A DNA stretch of 64,000 nucleotides from Juglans regia (GCF_001411555.2 NC_049905.1:18218097-18282096), one strand, 5' to 3'. Shown: positions 1 to 13,900, numbered from the stretch's first letter. Numbers and translations: made by a program. Notes: a model not told the origin generated them from the letters alone.

Positions 1-667
1 GACCATTTGCAGCCCTACCCATTGCCATGCTGACAACAAGCTTGCCACCGCCACCCTACCACTGTACAATACGAGGAACTGTGCCAGTGCTATGTCCGTT
101 ACCCTTCCTTGCAGTTGCTCCTCTCTGCAATTCCATGCCAACGCCCCCCTTTCAAATTTCCCAGGGTTGTTCCGCCAGCAACGCCTCCCTGTATGTGCGA
201 ATTTGCAGCTGGATCCTCACTACCGATGGTCTCATCAGTGCTACTCCTCTGTAGGTGTTTCTCCCTTTGTAGATGAACTCCCACAATGCCTCCACCATCC
301 TTCTCCACCCACTACCCTCCTTCTCTTCAAGAACAAATATAAAATTCCGTCTTCCACCCCCACCATATTCCACCAACGTCGTGTAGCGGCTGCGACCATT
401 GGAGCACCTCTGCACTATGAAGCTACAGTTGCCTTCCCAGACCATGGTGAAAAAATCTTTCTTTTGTCCCTTCAAATAGTCCTCTAATGCTTTTGCCAAC
501 CATCGCACAGTAAGAGACCCCAGTAGCAGCTTAGTCACCACCCTCCAACTCCTCTCTATAATAACCAAGAAACCTCCATCTTTCACAAGGGAAAAATATT
601 TCGACTCTATCACTACATCTTTTGAAAACCCCATCCTAATCACACCAACACACCAATACCCCAACAT
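1..667 (-). pseudogene. LINE ORF1 N-terminal fragment
   Basis: A minus-strand reading frame of 171 codons (152-667) resembles the start of the LINE ORF1 at 8121-8561. Both share a pattern of V-I-x-K/S-K-x-F, a W/V-x-x-I-x-E-x-S-x-R-x-V block, a WLA segment, and a late G-x-G-W/C-R-x-x-x-E-L/A-L block. In plant L1 elements this region precedes the endonuclease/reverse transcriptase ORF. Nothing typical of a host gene is visible and the frame breaks toward position 1. It is probably the 5' part of a degraded minus-strand LINE that leaves the window on the left. The family call rests only on similarity to the other copy seen here. Confidence 0.5.
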
Positions 668-1067
668 TAGTCTTGATCCCGCCCGCCGTCATAGGCCGCC
701 CAATCTCATCAGAGATAACAAATAATTGTTTAACTCTTTTTCAAAGTTAAGAGTATATAATCATAGGTACATTGAAACTAGCCCCAGCCAATATAGAGAT
801 TTCTAATAATTGATCAGATTTTGACATAAATCTAAGATGCTTTTATTGAAACTAGCCCTAGCAAATCTACCCCGAGATCGTGCTCTTTCATCCCATTAAG
901 TTTCTTTTCGATTTCAACTGCACAGTTGAGTGACTTAACATTACTCAAAACATGGGGGGTCCATCAAACAAAAAATGAGCTTGATGCTCAAGGTAAAATC
1001 AGCTAATATCTGGTTCATTCTCTGAAAGAAACTAATTACCAGGCACTGGATCACACCTTTCATCCTC
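668..1067. other. SAAL1 3' flank
   Basis: No gene is seen. On the minus strand this lies just downstream of the proposed SAAL1 stop codon (1068-1070). A minus-strand AATAAA at 842-847, about 220 nt past the stop, is a possible polyadenylation signal but is weak evidence in AT-rich DNA. Confidence 0.3.
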
Positions 1068-1956
1068 TCACTCTTTGTCCATGAGTGACCTGGCACCTTT
1101 GTGTTTATTGTATCACCAACTTCAAACTAAAGTTACATGAAACTGATATGTAATAAATCGCTAAGAAAACTGTTGTTCCACAAGATAATTGTTCAAGCAA
1201 AGCTTGGAATATTTCGCTTGAAAACTGATATGTAATAAATGGCAAAAATAAATCAGCATTAAAAGAAATAGAAGCTGTGTATTTAACTTGAAGCATCGCA
1301 ACAAACAATATTATCAAATAATGATAGAGAGAGACAGCGTACTTGGATGATTTCCGACAGCAATCAAGCAATCTATTCACACTGACATTATCTGGATGAA
1401 GTTCACCTGCCATATTGTTCTCTTCAGCAGAATCCTTTGAAACAATCCACTGGTCTAAAATACTGATTAACCTTCTAATCTGTCACAAAGGTCAAGAGAA
1501 ACAAAATATTGCAAAATAAGGCAGTTTCAGTAAGTACAAGACATGGCAATCAATATAAGAAAGATAACCTAAAGATGCATATAGTAAAACAAAAGATAGG
1601 TTATTCCAACACATAATAGGATACAGCTGTAGTTTTAGCATTTGATTTTGTGCAAGAAGTGGTCATGCCCTTGTCTTTGTCGCTGCAGTCATCTAATTGG
1701 TAATCGAGAAGAATGTCTTCAATCAGATCAGATTTGCTTGCAAGAACTGAAACATACTGAGATAGACTTGATTGACTCATCTCATTTTCTCGAACATGAA
1801 GGAGTAACCTTGCAATGATGTTCCAGAGTGCACTTTGTGCTTCTAGATCATCTGAAGCAAAAGGAAATATATCAAGGAGCCCCTGCAAAAAAGGCAAATC
1901 TGGACAGATTGAAAGTGTCAATTCTAATTCTAACAGAAGTTAAAAATCACCAGGAA

Positions 1957-1993
<37 letters not shown>

Positions 1994-4900
1994 ACACACA
2001 AAAGACAACAGCATTAGGGAAAACTTGCAGAGAAAAGACAAATTAATTACCCTGTGATATCTCTGATGCTAAATCAGTTGCGTCAGAGAGAATATTTGCA
2101 ATAAGTACTGCAACAGTAACGCAAGAGTTGGCAACCTGCAGGAAAATCAATCAACTTAATTAGTTCATCACAAAATTTTCGCAATTTTCATCAGGAGAGA
2201 GAGTTAGCGTCAATAGGTATTCACTTCAATTTGCATGATACTTCTCATAGTTGCCAATTATAACTATCTTACCCATCCAAAAAAAAAAAAAAAAACCCTT
2301 CCCATATAGCCAATTATTTTCTGTAGTAAGAACTGAGTCCAAAAGTTCTCAAGAATTTTATTTTGGTGGGAAAAGACAATGAATAGTTGATACCTCAAAC
2401 AATAAGCGCATTAACAATTATCAAAATACTTGAAAAGAATTAAATGACATGGAACCACAAAATACACTTATCCAGTGCTAGTATTTTTACAAATTTCAGC
2501 AAGCTATAATGTACCTCAACTTTGTCAGTGAGTTTGACCATGTCACAAGCTAATATAAAAAGTTCCTTATTTGAACAGATTTCATGAGAATGACCATCTA
2601 AAGCAGAAAGAGCTTCAATTGCACGGAGAACTACATCAAGAACTGAATACCTGAAAATTGTACGAAAATAAAGTCAAATGCAGGAAAGAAATGACTATCC
2701 CAAAAAAATCAAAACTAGTCATCAGCGTGTTTGGGATGGGGAAACTGCACATGCCCAGACATTAATTAGGTACTCAAAGACCTCCTTGACACCTCATTAG
2801 TGAAAAAAATAGTATCACTGATTATCTCACTAAAAGAATCAGGGGACAATATAAATCACATATGGCATGAATTGCAGAGAGGAGTACATATAAATCCAAG
2901 TTACAAAAATCATGTAAGACATTAGTATCTCATTGACAAAATTTGAGTATATTTGTATCAGAAAATCATATATTAAAGGATGACTAATCATCAAACACCC
3001 ACTGTTTACATACCAGCAACTAGGCTGAGAAACTTAACCCTTGTAAATTGGATTATTAGACAAACTTTATTGTTGAATACATTTAAACAGAAACTCAAAA
3101 CCATCATATGTCATACACAGTGCTTAAGGTACTACATGCAGATTGTGTAACGTAGATCTCGATTGTTAGTTATTGGGCATGTGCAGAAAGCCAATGGCCA
3201 GTTAAGCCATCCAGAATTGGCTCCACGCTATTGCAATTGAATTTTCTCTGTTCAGTCCACATGGTAAATTCAAATTATCAATAACAATAGCCAACTGCGC
3301 CAGATAACTTCACTATAGGTCATTTTGAAAGGCAAATTTATTCAAAGCGCAAAGGGACGTAACCCAAGTGCACTAGAAATATACAATAGGGAACACCCAA
3401 TGTGATACCTCATATTAAGTAGTGACTGTAAGTGGTGCATGTGATCCCACATAGATTGGGAGAGAAAAGTTCTTGCTCTTTATAATGATTCCAATGGGGC
3501 TCCAATTGTACCATTAACTAGTCATTTTGGAGTATGGCCTAGATGTGGCTTGGTCCCTACCTTGGGGCATTATACCCAACAATAGGGATGAAGAAAATAC
3601 CACAATTGCATAAATTCTAAAAATCTATAGGAGCAGAAACTATTGTGTGCAGCCACCCATATATAAACAGAGTCAAATAAAGGGCTCTACATCACTTCAC
3701 TACAGTTATATATGGTAATATCCACCATGAAGGGGAATGGTTGTGGCGGTATCATCAAGAAGGGGAGTCACCGTGGAGGGAGGTAATTGACTTCAAGTAT
3801 GGTAGTGCTAGGGGTGTTGGTGCTCTAACGAAGTGAGGGGTGGGCATGGTATGGGTTTATGGAAAAAAAACAGAAGGAATGGTTGTGAGGGTTTTTCCAG
3901 TCTTATTAGTTTTGCGGTTCGAGAGGGTTCTAAGATCAGATTTTGGCATGATACTTGGTGTGGTAATCTTGCTCTCGAGGTGGTGTTTCCTTCACAATAT
4001 CAAATTGCTTCTAACCGGGAGGCTTCAATGTTGGATCTTTCAGACAGCTCTAATGGCCTTTATCAACGGAATGTCCATTTTATTAGAGTTGCCCAGGATC
4101 GGGAAATTGGAGCTGTTTCGGAGTTTTTAAGCTTATTATACACTGCAGTTATTGGTACTTTGAGGAGGATAGGATGCTTTGGAAGCATACTGGGAGTAAG
4201 AAGTTCACTATTCAGTCATTGTACAAGGTTTTGTAAACTCAGGGTCATCTCTTTTTTCCTTTGAAGTGTATTTGGAGGAGTAAGGTGCCTTCCAAAGTTG
4301 CTTTCGGTTGGACTGCCTCCCTTGGAAAAATCTTGACCATGGACAATTTGAGGAAGTGTGGACTTATTGTCATAAATTGGTGCTACGTGTAAGAAGAATG
4401 GTGAATCTGTGGATCATCTATCATTGTATTATGAGGTGGCAAGGGCATTATGGGACAAGATATTTAGTAGGACTGGACTTGCGTAGTTGATGCCTAGGAG
4501 GTTGGTGGTTCTTCTAGCTTGCTGGAAAGGTCTTCAAGAAAGCCCCCACGGGGCTGCTGTTTGGAGAATGATTCCTTTATATCTTATCCGAGGTATTGGC
4601 TAGGAAGGAATCATAGGAGTTTTGATTTTTGAAGACGCGGGGAGTGCTCTTTGGATGAACATAGAAATTTCTTTTACACACCTTATGTTATTGGTTTTCT
4701 GCTATTGTACTCGATGGAATTAGCGTTCATAACTTTCTTGTATTATTTTCTAGTTTGTGTACTGTAATTAGGTGTTTTCTTTTGTATACTCCATGTGTAC
4801 TTGAGCAATGCCTTTTTACACGTTTCAAACTTTATCTTACCAATAAAAAAAAATATCAATTATGAATTGGACAAAGACAACAAATTTACAAACACCAGTT

Positions 4901-7900
4901 GAGATACGTGCCATTAAGTTATCACTTAACCTCTAGATCCCTAGTTATGAACCTCTAGATCCCTAGTTATGTTCTTTTACAGGTATTTAGCATTATTCAG
5001 GGAGAATATTATTATTATTTTGTTCTCCCATATCTTATGTGTGCTTAATTGTGATTTTTTTTTATAAGTAATACGAGATTTTATTAATGCAAGTAAATAG
5101 GCATAGCCAAAGTACATAGGAAGTATACAAGCGGAAACACCTAAACACAAGCTAGGGACTAGGAACTAGTAAAGTCTGAAAATATAGTAACTGAAGGATA
5201 AACTGAGAAGAAATTACTAATACAATGAAGTAATTGCTTGACCAAACAATTGCATGATACAAATGTGTCACCCATTTGGGGGGAGAGAGAGCGAGAGCGA
5301 GGGGGGGGGGGGGTTTAATGTAGCCCTTGTGTCACCCATTTGGAAACAGAGTGAATAAGTACCTTTCAGGAATTCTTTCACTTGTTAATTTGCCCATCTC
5401 AAAAGTCAAGAGATTAATCAATATGCTCGGTAAACTCAGCTTCATCAAAGGTGGAAGGAGAACATGCACAACTTCCAGCTGACCTTCAATGATGGCTAAT
5501 AATAGTCCAACACTCTGTTAAGAAAAGGAAGCCTCTTTCAGCCAGTGAAAGGTTTATTCAAAAGGAAATCTCTAACTCATTGAAAAGTGTATAAACTGTA
5601 TGTTGAGCAATGTTTATTCCTCCAAAGCATTGTAGTTTCTAATCGACCCATAAATTCAATCTAGAAAGCTAGCTTTTCTGAGCAATCTCCAGAAAACACT
5701 TTCATATGTAGCTTAGAGGAATTAAAATGGTAGTTAAATTTTCTATGGTGTGATTTCGGGTAATATTTTGTTAGTCATCTCGTGTTGGAAATCATATGCA
5801 GTTAAATGCTTATCTTTTGACAATTGGTTAAGATTTAGAAAGTTTAAAAGAGACAAGTGTTCAAGAATTTTAAAAATTACTTTTAAAGCATGGAAAACTC
5901 TGTTTGTCTATTTGTATATGCAATTTATTGAAGAATGACCTAAAAGAATTATAAAACCCAGAAACCAACACCATTATCCAAGTTATTCAACCTGTTTTTA
6001 ACTTCTTCTTTTTTAATCAGTTCAACCTGTTTTAACTTATTGTTGGGTTCCAATAAAACAAGTACTGGTAAACAGGGGAAAATTAAGGATTAAATAAAAA
6101 TAATACCACAACATGTTAGGCCAAGAACTCTAAAAGTAAATTTCAGCAATTTTAATTTTTCTTTCTTTTTTTTTTATGACGGGGGAACCACCCCACGGCA
6201 GAGCCCTCAGGACTCACCCATAAAACCTAAACCCCCAAGGAGACTAGCACAACAACCCCCAGGGAGACTAAACCTAAAGATATCATACGTTACTAAGTTA
6301 GCATACCCAGAACCATTTTATTATTTTTTTAATAAACAATACAACTTTAACGAAAGAGTAGAGGGGTGCACAATCTTGGTGCACAAGAAGTACACAAAAT
6401 GAAACCTCCAATAAGCAAAAAGAAGAAAAAGAGAAAAAGTCTTTGAAATCTAGAAAGCTAAGGGTTGGGAACTAATATGAGCAGCCATCCAAAGATAGAG
6501 AGTGCTTAATACTGAAGCTCTTAATTTTGTCGCCATCCCTCCCTTCACGGTCCTCAAAAGTTTGGTCATTACGTTCTTGCCAAATGTACCACCTTAAGCA
6601 CAAAGGGACCATCTTCCAAACTTATAAATTTCTATGACTTCCACAAGGACATCACTAAGATGCGAACAACTTCACTCGCTGTGGCATGAGACCCACTCGA
6701 CCAAAAGTGCCGGACAATGCTGACCATAATTCTCAAGAGAACCCACAATGTAACAAAAGGTGATCCATGTTTTCCCCCTTTTGCTTGCACATAGGGCACT
6801 AATCTACTGTTACAATGTTCTTCTTCAAATTGTTCATTGTGAGAATTTGTCCCAATGCGACCACCAAAAAATAAAAACTACCCTCAAAGGCGTCCTGTTT
6901 CTCCAAATACATTTCCAAATAATTGGAGAACCAACAGTAGGGATGAGTGCATTAAAGAAATATCTCCTTCTTTTTTACAAGTACGCAAATTTATTAAACC
7001 ACATAATTAGGCATAGCCCAAGTACACAACGAGGATACAAGAGAAAACACCTAATTACAAACTAGGACCGGGAAAAAGGCAGCATAGAAATCATGAAAAC
7101 AAATCCCATCCAATACAATAGCCGATGCCCAAAGTAACAATGTATGGAAAAAAAAATACTAAACCCTCCCAATGAATGTTCTCTATTTTCAAAACAATGT
7201 CCGTTCCTCTCATTTCATATACACCACATAAGACATAATGGCACCATCTTCCAAACAACGGCAATTTGACGATTACCCTGGATTCCTCTCCGACAAGCCA
7301 ATAGATTCACCACCCTTTTAGGCATCACCCATGCAAAATACCAAGCCTATAAAAAATCTCATCCCACAGAACTTTTACCACTTCACAATAGAGAAGAAGG
7401 TGGTCCACCGATTCACCATTCCTTTTGCACATAAAGCACCAATCCATGAGAAGTATACCACGCTTTCTCAAATTCTCTATAGCCAGAATTTTCCCATGAG
7501 CTGCCAACCAACCGAAAATAACAACCAAAGAAATATCTGATCTCAAAGATCTGCCTTTTGGATGGGATCAAACATATTTGGTCCTCACCACCGATTTCTC
7601 CACCTAAAGGGAACAACTTGGCAAAGAACGAAGAGAAAAAATTTTTTTTTTTTATAAGTAAGAATGAAGAGAAAACCTTCATCTCCCAATGTTGGACTGA
7701 TCTACTAAAGTTAACATTCCAGTTGAGCAATAAAAAACATGCATGTGCTTGTAATCGAAGCCTCCCTCCATTGTAATAGACAGAACAATATAATATGAAT
7801 TTGTTTTGCTCTATCCCTTTACTCTTTTTCTATGTTACTGGTGACAAACTTCACAAACTTAGCTCGAGTGGAAAGAAAGACCAAGAGCCCTTTATCTTGT

Positions 7901-10900
7901 GCGTCGAACTAACCATGGTCATCAGAAGTCTTAACTTATAATCTCTTAACTTTCTCCAAAATTCAGTAACCTTAAAAGCTTCCACAATTCTCGATGAGTG
8001 GGTTTTCTCTCTCCTTATTTTTCTCTCCGTACACATGAGGAAAATGTTGTGTTTTCCCATTGGTTTTCTGTTGTCGTTGGTTGAGACCAGCATTTGTTAG
8101 CCTAGAGTTTCCAGGATTTTATGAGTAGTTGTATTGTGATGGGGTCGAGTAGGAATGTTGTTATTGATAAGAAATGTTTTGAGTTTATGAAGATGAAAGC
8201 AAGGTGGTGGAGAATCACTGAGAACAGTTGTCGCGCTGTGAATCATATCTTCATTGAGCAAGACTCCTTGGGGTGGCTGGCTGGCATGGTGGAGGAAGGT
8301 ATAGTTTCAGAGGGTCCCTCTGTTTTCATCAGGTCGCGTAGAATTGGCTCTCAGGTGTTGGTGATTCAGAGACAACGCAACTCTTATGGGAGTTTCTTCT
8401 CCTTATCAGAGTTCGGTCAAGAGAAACAGAACGGCTTACTAGTGATTCCGGACGAGAGGAAAGGTGTTGGTTGTAGGAATTTTGGTGAGTTGTTGAAGGA
8501 AATTGCTGCAACTGCAACTTCCTTTGTTTTGGGAAGGGATAACAGAGGGAACCATCCATGAACGCTGCCTCCTCTGCTAACATAGGGGCATGAATTTTTT
8601 TCTTCGTACAAGGAGGCTCTGTCTCGAGCTCCAAAACTTGCAGAGGGGTCAGGTCCCTTGGTGAAGACGCGGCCCTGTGAAGAAGCAAGTGTACGCAAGC
8701 CTTTGTCGGGGCCAAGTTTGGACTCTTTGTTGCTGGCTTTGGCAGAGATGGAGACGCAAGTGGGTGGTTTAATACTTAATATGGGTGTATTAAAACGCTG
8801 CGTTGAGGAGGGACTTCAGGGGGAAAAGATTTTTGTGGGGGGCCAGGGTGAAGGCTTCCTTAATGGGCCCGTGTATGAGTCTGGGCTTGAGGGGAAAGGA
8901 ATTGTTTCTGGTGGGCCTCAATTGCAGGCCAATTCCCCTATTCTCCAGCAGCCCAATGAGTTGGCAAATCCCGTAGCCCAAGGCTCGAAGCCTGTGTGGA
9001 GACACAAGGATGCCCACAGAGAAAGCCCAGTGTCGTCACTACCATTGATGGTGGGTCAGGTCTCCTCGTCGGTGGTGGCGAGTTCGACAGTGGTGGTTGT
9101 GGGCTCGCCGGTGAGTTATGGGATGCCTAAGGTGGTGTCGGTAGGCTTTAGAGTTGATGATCCGATTCTAAGTACCGCCGGAATCCCTGCGTCGGCGACT
9201 CAAACATCGGCATCCCTGAAACAAAACCCGACGGCTTCCCTAGCGTCGGCAACTAAAACTCCAGCAGCCACTGATATGCCATCTCATTCTACGGAAGCTC
9301 TCGATGAAGCCAACGGCCCTGCGCAAGCTTCATTGGAACAAGGGGGGGCTTTCGGATGGGCCGCCACCTTTCGTGGTGGCACAGAATTCGCCGCCAACAT
9401 GTTATGGCCTAGTTCCCGACCCTCTGGTGACAAAGACTCTACCGGTGTTGTCCCAAAATCATTTGTTGGATGTGTTTGAACTTTCGGGCCTAGCAGTGGC
9501 ACAGACAGAGCCGCCAGCTCCTTCTAGGCTGATTTCAGCTCCCTTGGCTGCGAAGGCAATAGCCCTTGCGTCGGAACAGGTGGTAGAAGAACCCTGTTTT
9601 TTAGAAAATACTGGTTCTTTGATTCTGTTTACGGCTAACATGGATGGAGAGGATGAATCTACTCCACTTTATTCCTTTCATCACAATGTGTCAGATTGGG
9701 TTATTCGAAGAGCAATGGACATTAAGCACATGATAGGAATTTCTTATGGAGATTTTGAAGCTGAATTTATAGCCTTACTTACAGCTGTAGAGGCTATGAA
9801 TGCCCAAGCGAAGTCCGATCAATCCTTGGCTTCGGCCAAAAAAAGGGAAAGAGAACTCAAAAGGCTAGATTGGGCAATGAAAGAGGATGGAGGTGAGAAG
9901 AGTTCTACTCGGGAGCATAGTAAGGGGAGAGGTAAGATGGTTGTCCCATGAAGCCAAAAATAATTTCATGGAATGTGAGGGGGCTGCATGATCCTAATAA
10001 GCGGCTCCAAGTTAGAAATTTACTTTGCCAGTGGAAAGGGGACATCATATGCTTACAAGAGACTAAGTTGGAAGTTATTACTAGACAAGTAATTCGCAGT
10101 TTATGGAGAGGACAACATATTGGGTGGTCCTACCTACCATCAAAAGGTGCTTACGAGGGAGTTTTAATTATGTTTGACACAAGGGTGGTGGAAAGGGTGG
10201 AGGAGTATGTGGGTGAATTCTTGGTGTCATGTTCTTTTGTTAATTTAGAAGATGGCTTTACGTGGGCTTTTGCTGGGATTTATGGCCCTAATATTGATTT
10301 AGAGAGAGATTTTTGTGGGAAGAACTGGCGGGAGTCACTAATTGGTGGGGGCTACTGAGTTGCATAGGGGGGACTTTAATACTTCTCGCTTTCCAAGCGA
10401 GAGGTCCGGAACTTCTTGCATCACTCCAGCTATGAGAGATTTCTCTGACTTTATTTCAGAACAGGAGCTCATGGACATTCCACTATTATGAGGCACTTTT
10501 ACCTGGTCCAACAACCGTGATTGCCCATCATGGTCAAGGATCGATAGATTTTTGCTAACACCCGATTGGGAGTCACACTTTCCGGATGTGGCTCAAAGAA
10601 GATTACCCCGTTTATGTTCTGATCACTTCCCCATCATTTTAGATTGTGGAGGCATCCATGGGGGTAGAAGGTATTTTAAATTTGAACATATGTGGCTTAA
10701 AACTGACGGTTTTGTAGACAGGGTCAGACATTGGTGGACTTCCTATAGTTTCCAAGGCTCTCCAAGTTTCATTATGGCTAAAAAGCTGAAAGCGCTAAAA
10801 CAGGACCTGAAGCAGTGGAATAAACAAGTTTTTGGAAATCTGTTTCAGCAAAAGTACTCTCTTTTAGAGGAATTACAAGGCTTGGAAGGTGAGGAGGAGG

Positions 10901-13900
10901 CCAGATCCCTTTCTGATCCTGACAAAATCCGAAAGAACCAGATAGTTTCTGATCTTGAAAGGGTTACTTTGATGAAGGAGATTTCATGGAGACAGAAATC
11001 AAGGGTACTCAGGCTTAAGGAGGGGGACAAATGCATGAAATTCTTCCATAGGATGGCTAACTCTCACAGGAGGAACAATGCTATTGATACACTGATGGTA
11101 GATGGGGCAGCTTCTTTGGATCAGACAGTTATCAAAAACCACATTGAACAATACTATCAACAATTATTATCGGAAGAGCATAATTGGAGACCGAGAGTGG
11201 GTGGTTTGTCTTTTTCCACATTAGACCAGCACAGTGCAGGGTGGTTAGAAAGGCCATTTACAGAAGAGGAAGTGGGCAATGTTATCAGAAGTATGGCAAG
11301 TGATAAGGCTCCCAGTCCAGATGGGTTTACCCTAGGTTTCTTTCAAACTTGTTGGGAGGTGGTCAAGGAAGATAGTATGCAAGTCTTTCATGAATTTCAT
11401 TCTAATGCTAGATTTGAAAAGAGTCTCAATGCCACCTTTTTAGCCCTCATTCCTAAAAAGGTGGGATCTAGGGATGTGAGGGACTATCGTCCCATTAGTC
11501 TTGTGAATGGGATGTACAAGATTCTATCCAAAATTTTAGCAAATAGACTATGCTCGGTGGTGGAAAAACTAATCTCAAAGCCGCAAAATGCATTTGTCAA
11601 AGGTAGACAAATCCTTGACTCGGTTCTTATTGCAAATGAAGTATTGGATGGTCGACTTAAGTCTAGAGAGCCTGGGCTACTTTGTAAGTTAGACATGGAG
11701 AAAGCTTATGATCATGTCAACTAGAAGTTCCTTCTTTATTTACTTGAAAGATGTGATTTTGGGGGAAAATGGTAGAAATGGGTAAAATTTTGTATCTCTT
11801 CAGCTCGTTTCTCCATCTTGGTAAATGGCTCTCCGGTGGGTTTCTTCAACTCCTCTCGTGGCCTGGGACAGGGAGATCCGCTCTCTCCTCTACTTATTTT
11901 ATTTGTCATATAAGCTCTCAATAAGATGATTGAGGGGATGGTGGATGGCAGGTTACTCCATGGTTTTTCAATAGGGAATGGTGATCTTAACATTTCACAT
12001 TTGTTATTTGCTAATGACACGCTTATTTTTTGTAGTGCACACCTCAGTCAAGTCCAAGACTTGAGGGCGTTACTCCTTTACTTTGCAGTTGTGTCAGGAT
12101 TGAGCATTAACCTCGCTAAGTCGGAAATGGTACCAGTGGGGGCCGCCCCCGATGTGGAGATTTTTGCTTCTACCTTGGGATGCAAGATATCTTCGCTTCC
12201 TATGAAGTATCTTGGTTTACCGTTGGGTGCTTCTTTTAAATCTGAAAGGATTTTGAATAATGTAGTCGAAATGATAGAGTGCAGATTGGCTGCTTGGAAG
12301 AGGCTTTACTTGTCGAAAGGTGGTAGGTTGACTTTAATTAAAAACACTCTTTCTAACTTACCCACCTATTTCTTGTCTTTGTTCCCGCTTCCTACAAAGG
12401 TGGCTAACCGAATTGAGAAGTTACAAAGGGATTTCTTATGGAGTGGATTGGGGGATGAGTTTAGATTCCACCTGGTTAATTGGTCTACAGTTTGTATCCC
12501 AATCTCAGGGGGAGGTTTGGGGATTCACCACTTACCAAAATTCAATCAAGCTCTCTTGGGTAAATGGTTGTGGAGGTACCAAAATGAAAGGGAGGCTTTT
12601 TGGAAGGCGGTTATAGATTCTCAGTTTGGGGAAGCTTGGGGAGGATGGTGCTCGAATGAGGTATGAAACACTTATGGAGTGGGTTTATAGAAAAACATTA
12701 GGAGTCTTTGGGGGACATTCCGAGAACATGAACATTTTGTTGTGGGCAATGGTTCGCGTGTCCGTTTTTGGTTTGATACATGGTGTGGTAACCATTGTCT
12801 ACGAGATACCTTCCCTGCCATCTTTGTCCTTGCAAGAGTTAAGGAGGCATCGATTGCCTTTCTTCATTCTTCAGTAAATGGCGCCCCTCAATGGAATATT
12901 GACTTCATTAGGGCAGCCCATGACTGGGAATTGGAGTCTTTTTCGGAGTTCTTTGTGGCTTTATATTCCGCAAGTATTCCAAAGGGCTCCGGAGACAAGT
13001 TGCATTGGAATCATTCTAAGAAAGGTATCTTCTCGGTCAATACTTTTTATCAAAAGCTTACGAACTCCGATTTGTCTATATTCCCGTGGAAGAGTATATG
13101 GAAGACGAAAGCTCCTTCTAAAACAGCCTTCTTTGTCAGGACAGCGTCTTTGGACAAGATTCTCACCATAAATAATTTGAGGAAACGACAGGTCATTGTC
13201 CTAGATTGGTGTTGTATGTGTAAGAAGCAGGGAGAGTCGGTTGATCATCTGCTTTTACATTGCAAGGTGGCTAAGGCTATATGGGATGATGTCTTCTCAA
13301 GAGTTGGACTGTCTTGGGTTATGCCTTGGAGATTGGTGGATTTCCTCGCAAGCTGGTCAGGACTACACGGAGATTCTCAGGTAGCAACAATTTGGAGATT
13401 GGTACCAATATGCTTGTGTTGGTGCATTTGGAGGGAGAGAAATGCTAGATGTTTTGATGATCAAGAGAGAACAAGGGACGAGCTTAAAGTTTTCTTCTTT
13501 CCATGATCTCCTTCTTCCATGATCTCCTATGGGCGGGGGCTATAGTTTGTAACAGACATAGTGTCCATGATCTTCTTCTTTCTATTGTATCCTCTAGCTA
13601 GGCATGTTTTCATGTATACTTCATGTGTATCCGCCTATTTCTATGAATATATTATCTTTGATTACTGATCAAAAAAAAAAAAAACCTTTATGAAACTATT
13701 GGTGACGAAACTAAAAAGGTATGAGTTGAGAAAATAAAAAAGACGTTAGAAAAAATATAAGATACAACTAATTTTAGATGAACAATGGAGGGAGCTCTGG
13801 CAAGGAGGGAGATGCTGCCACTACTCTGAAAGTCATTATTAGCTAAGTAGAAAAAAAAATCATTTAATAGCTCTAACTATCATTTCCTATATGATTTATT

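Larger units (their letters stand above)
6321..7777 (-). mobile_element. older minus-strand LINE, split by a younger LINE
   Basis: LINE 3' region with zf-RVT coding. The reverse complement of 6770-6880 reads I-L-T-M-N-N-L-K-K ... [18 protein letters not shown]. The reverse complement of 7540-7777 gives a [13 protein letters not shown] stretch typical of the region just upstream. The two parts are separated by a second LINE (6966-7526) with duplicated target AAAGAAATATCT. The element is frameshifted and 5' truncated, and it is sense-oriented relative to SAAL1. End points are approximate. Confidence 0.75.
7851..13684 (+). mobile_element. near full-length L1-type LINE in SAAL1 intron 5
   Basis: About 5.8 kb with ORF1 (8121-9951), ORF2 (9948-13506), a short 3' UTR and a terminal A run (13671-13684). 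It lies opposite in orientation to SAAL1. A diverged target-site duplication is likely: TACTGGTGACAAACT ends at 7850 and TATTGGTGACGAAACT lies at 13697-13712, one mismatch and one indel, about a dozen bases past the poly(A). ORF2 carries endonuclease, reverse transcriptase and zf-RVT domains but is inactivated by nonsense and frameshift changes. No RNase H domain is seen in this copy, unlike the LINEs at 18391 and 24415. Confidence 0.85.

Noticed and set aside
1828..2046. 72-codon plus-strand frame with a T-H repeat
   Set aside because: Its middle is the translated (AC)n microsatellite and it overlaps SAAL1 exon 9 on the other strand.
3717..4866. Target-site duplication for the LINE at 3730-4853
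   Set aside because: TATCCACCATGAA and TATCAATTATGAA agree at only 10 of 13 and the 5' end of the insert is unclear.
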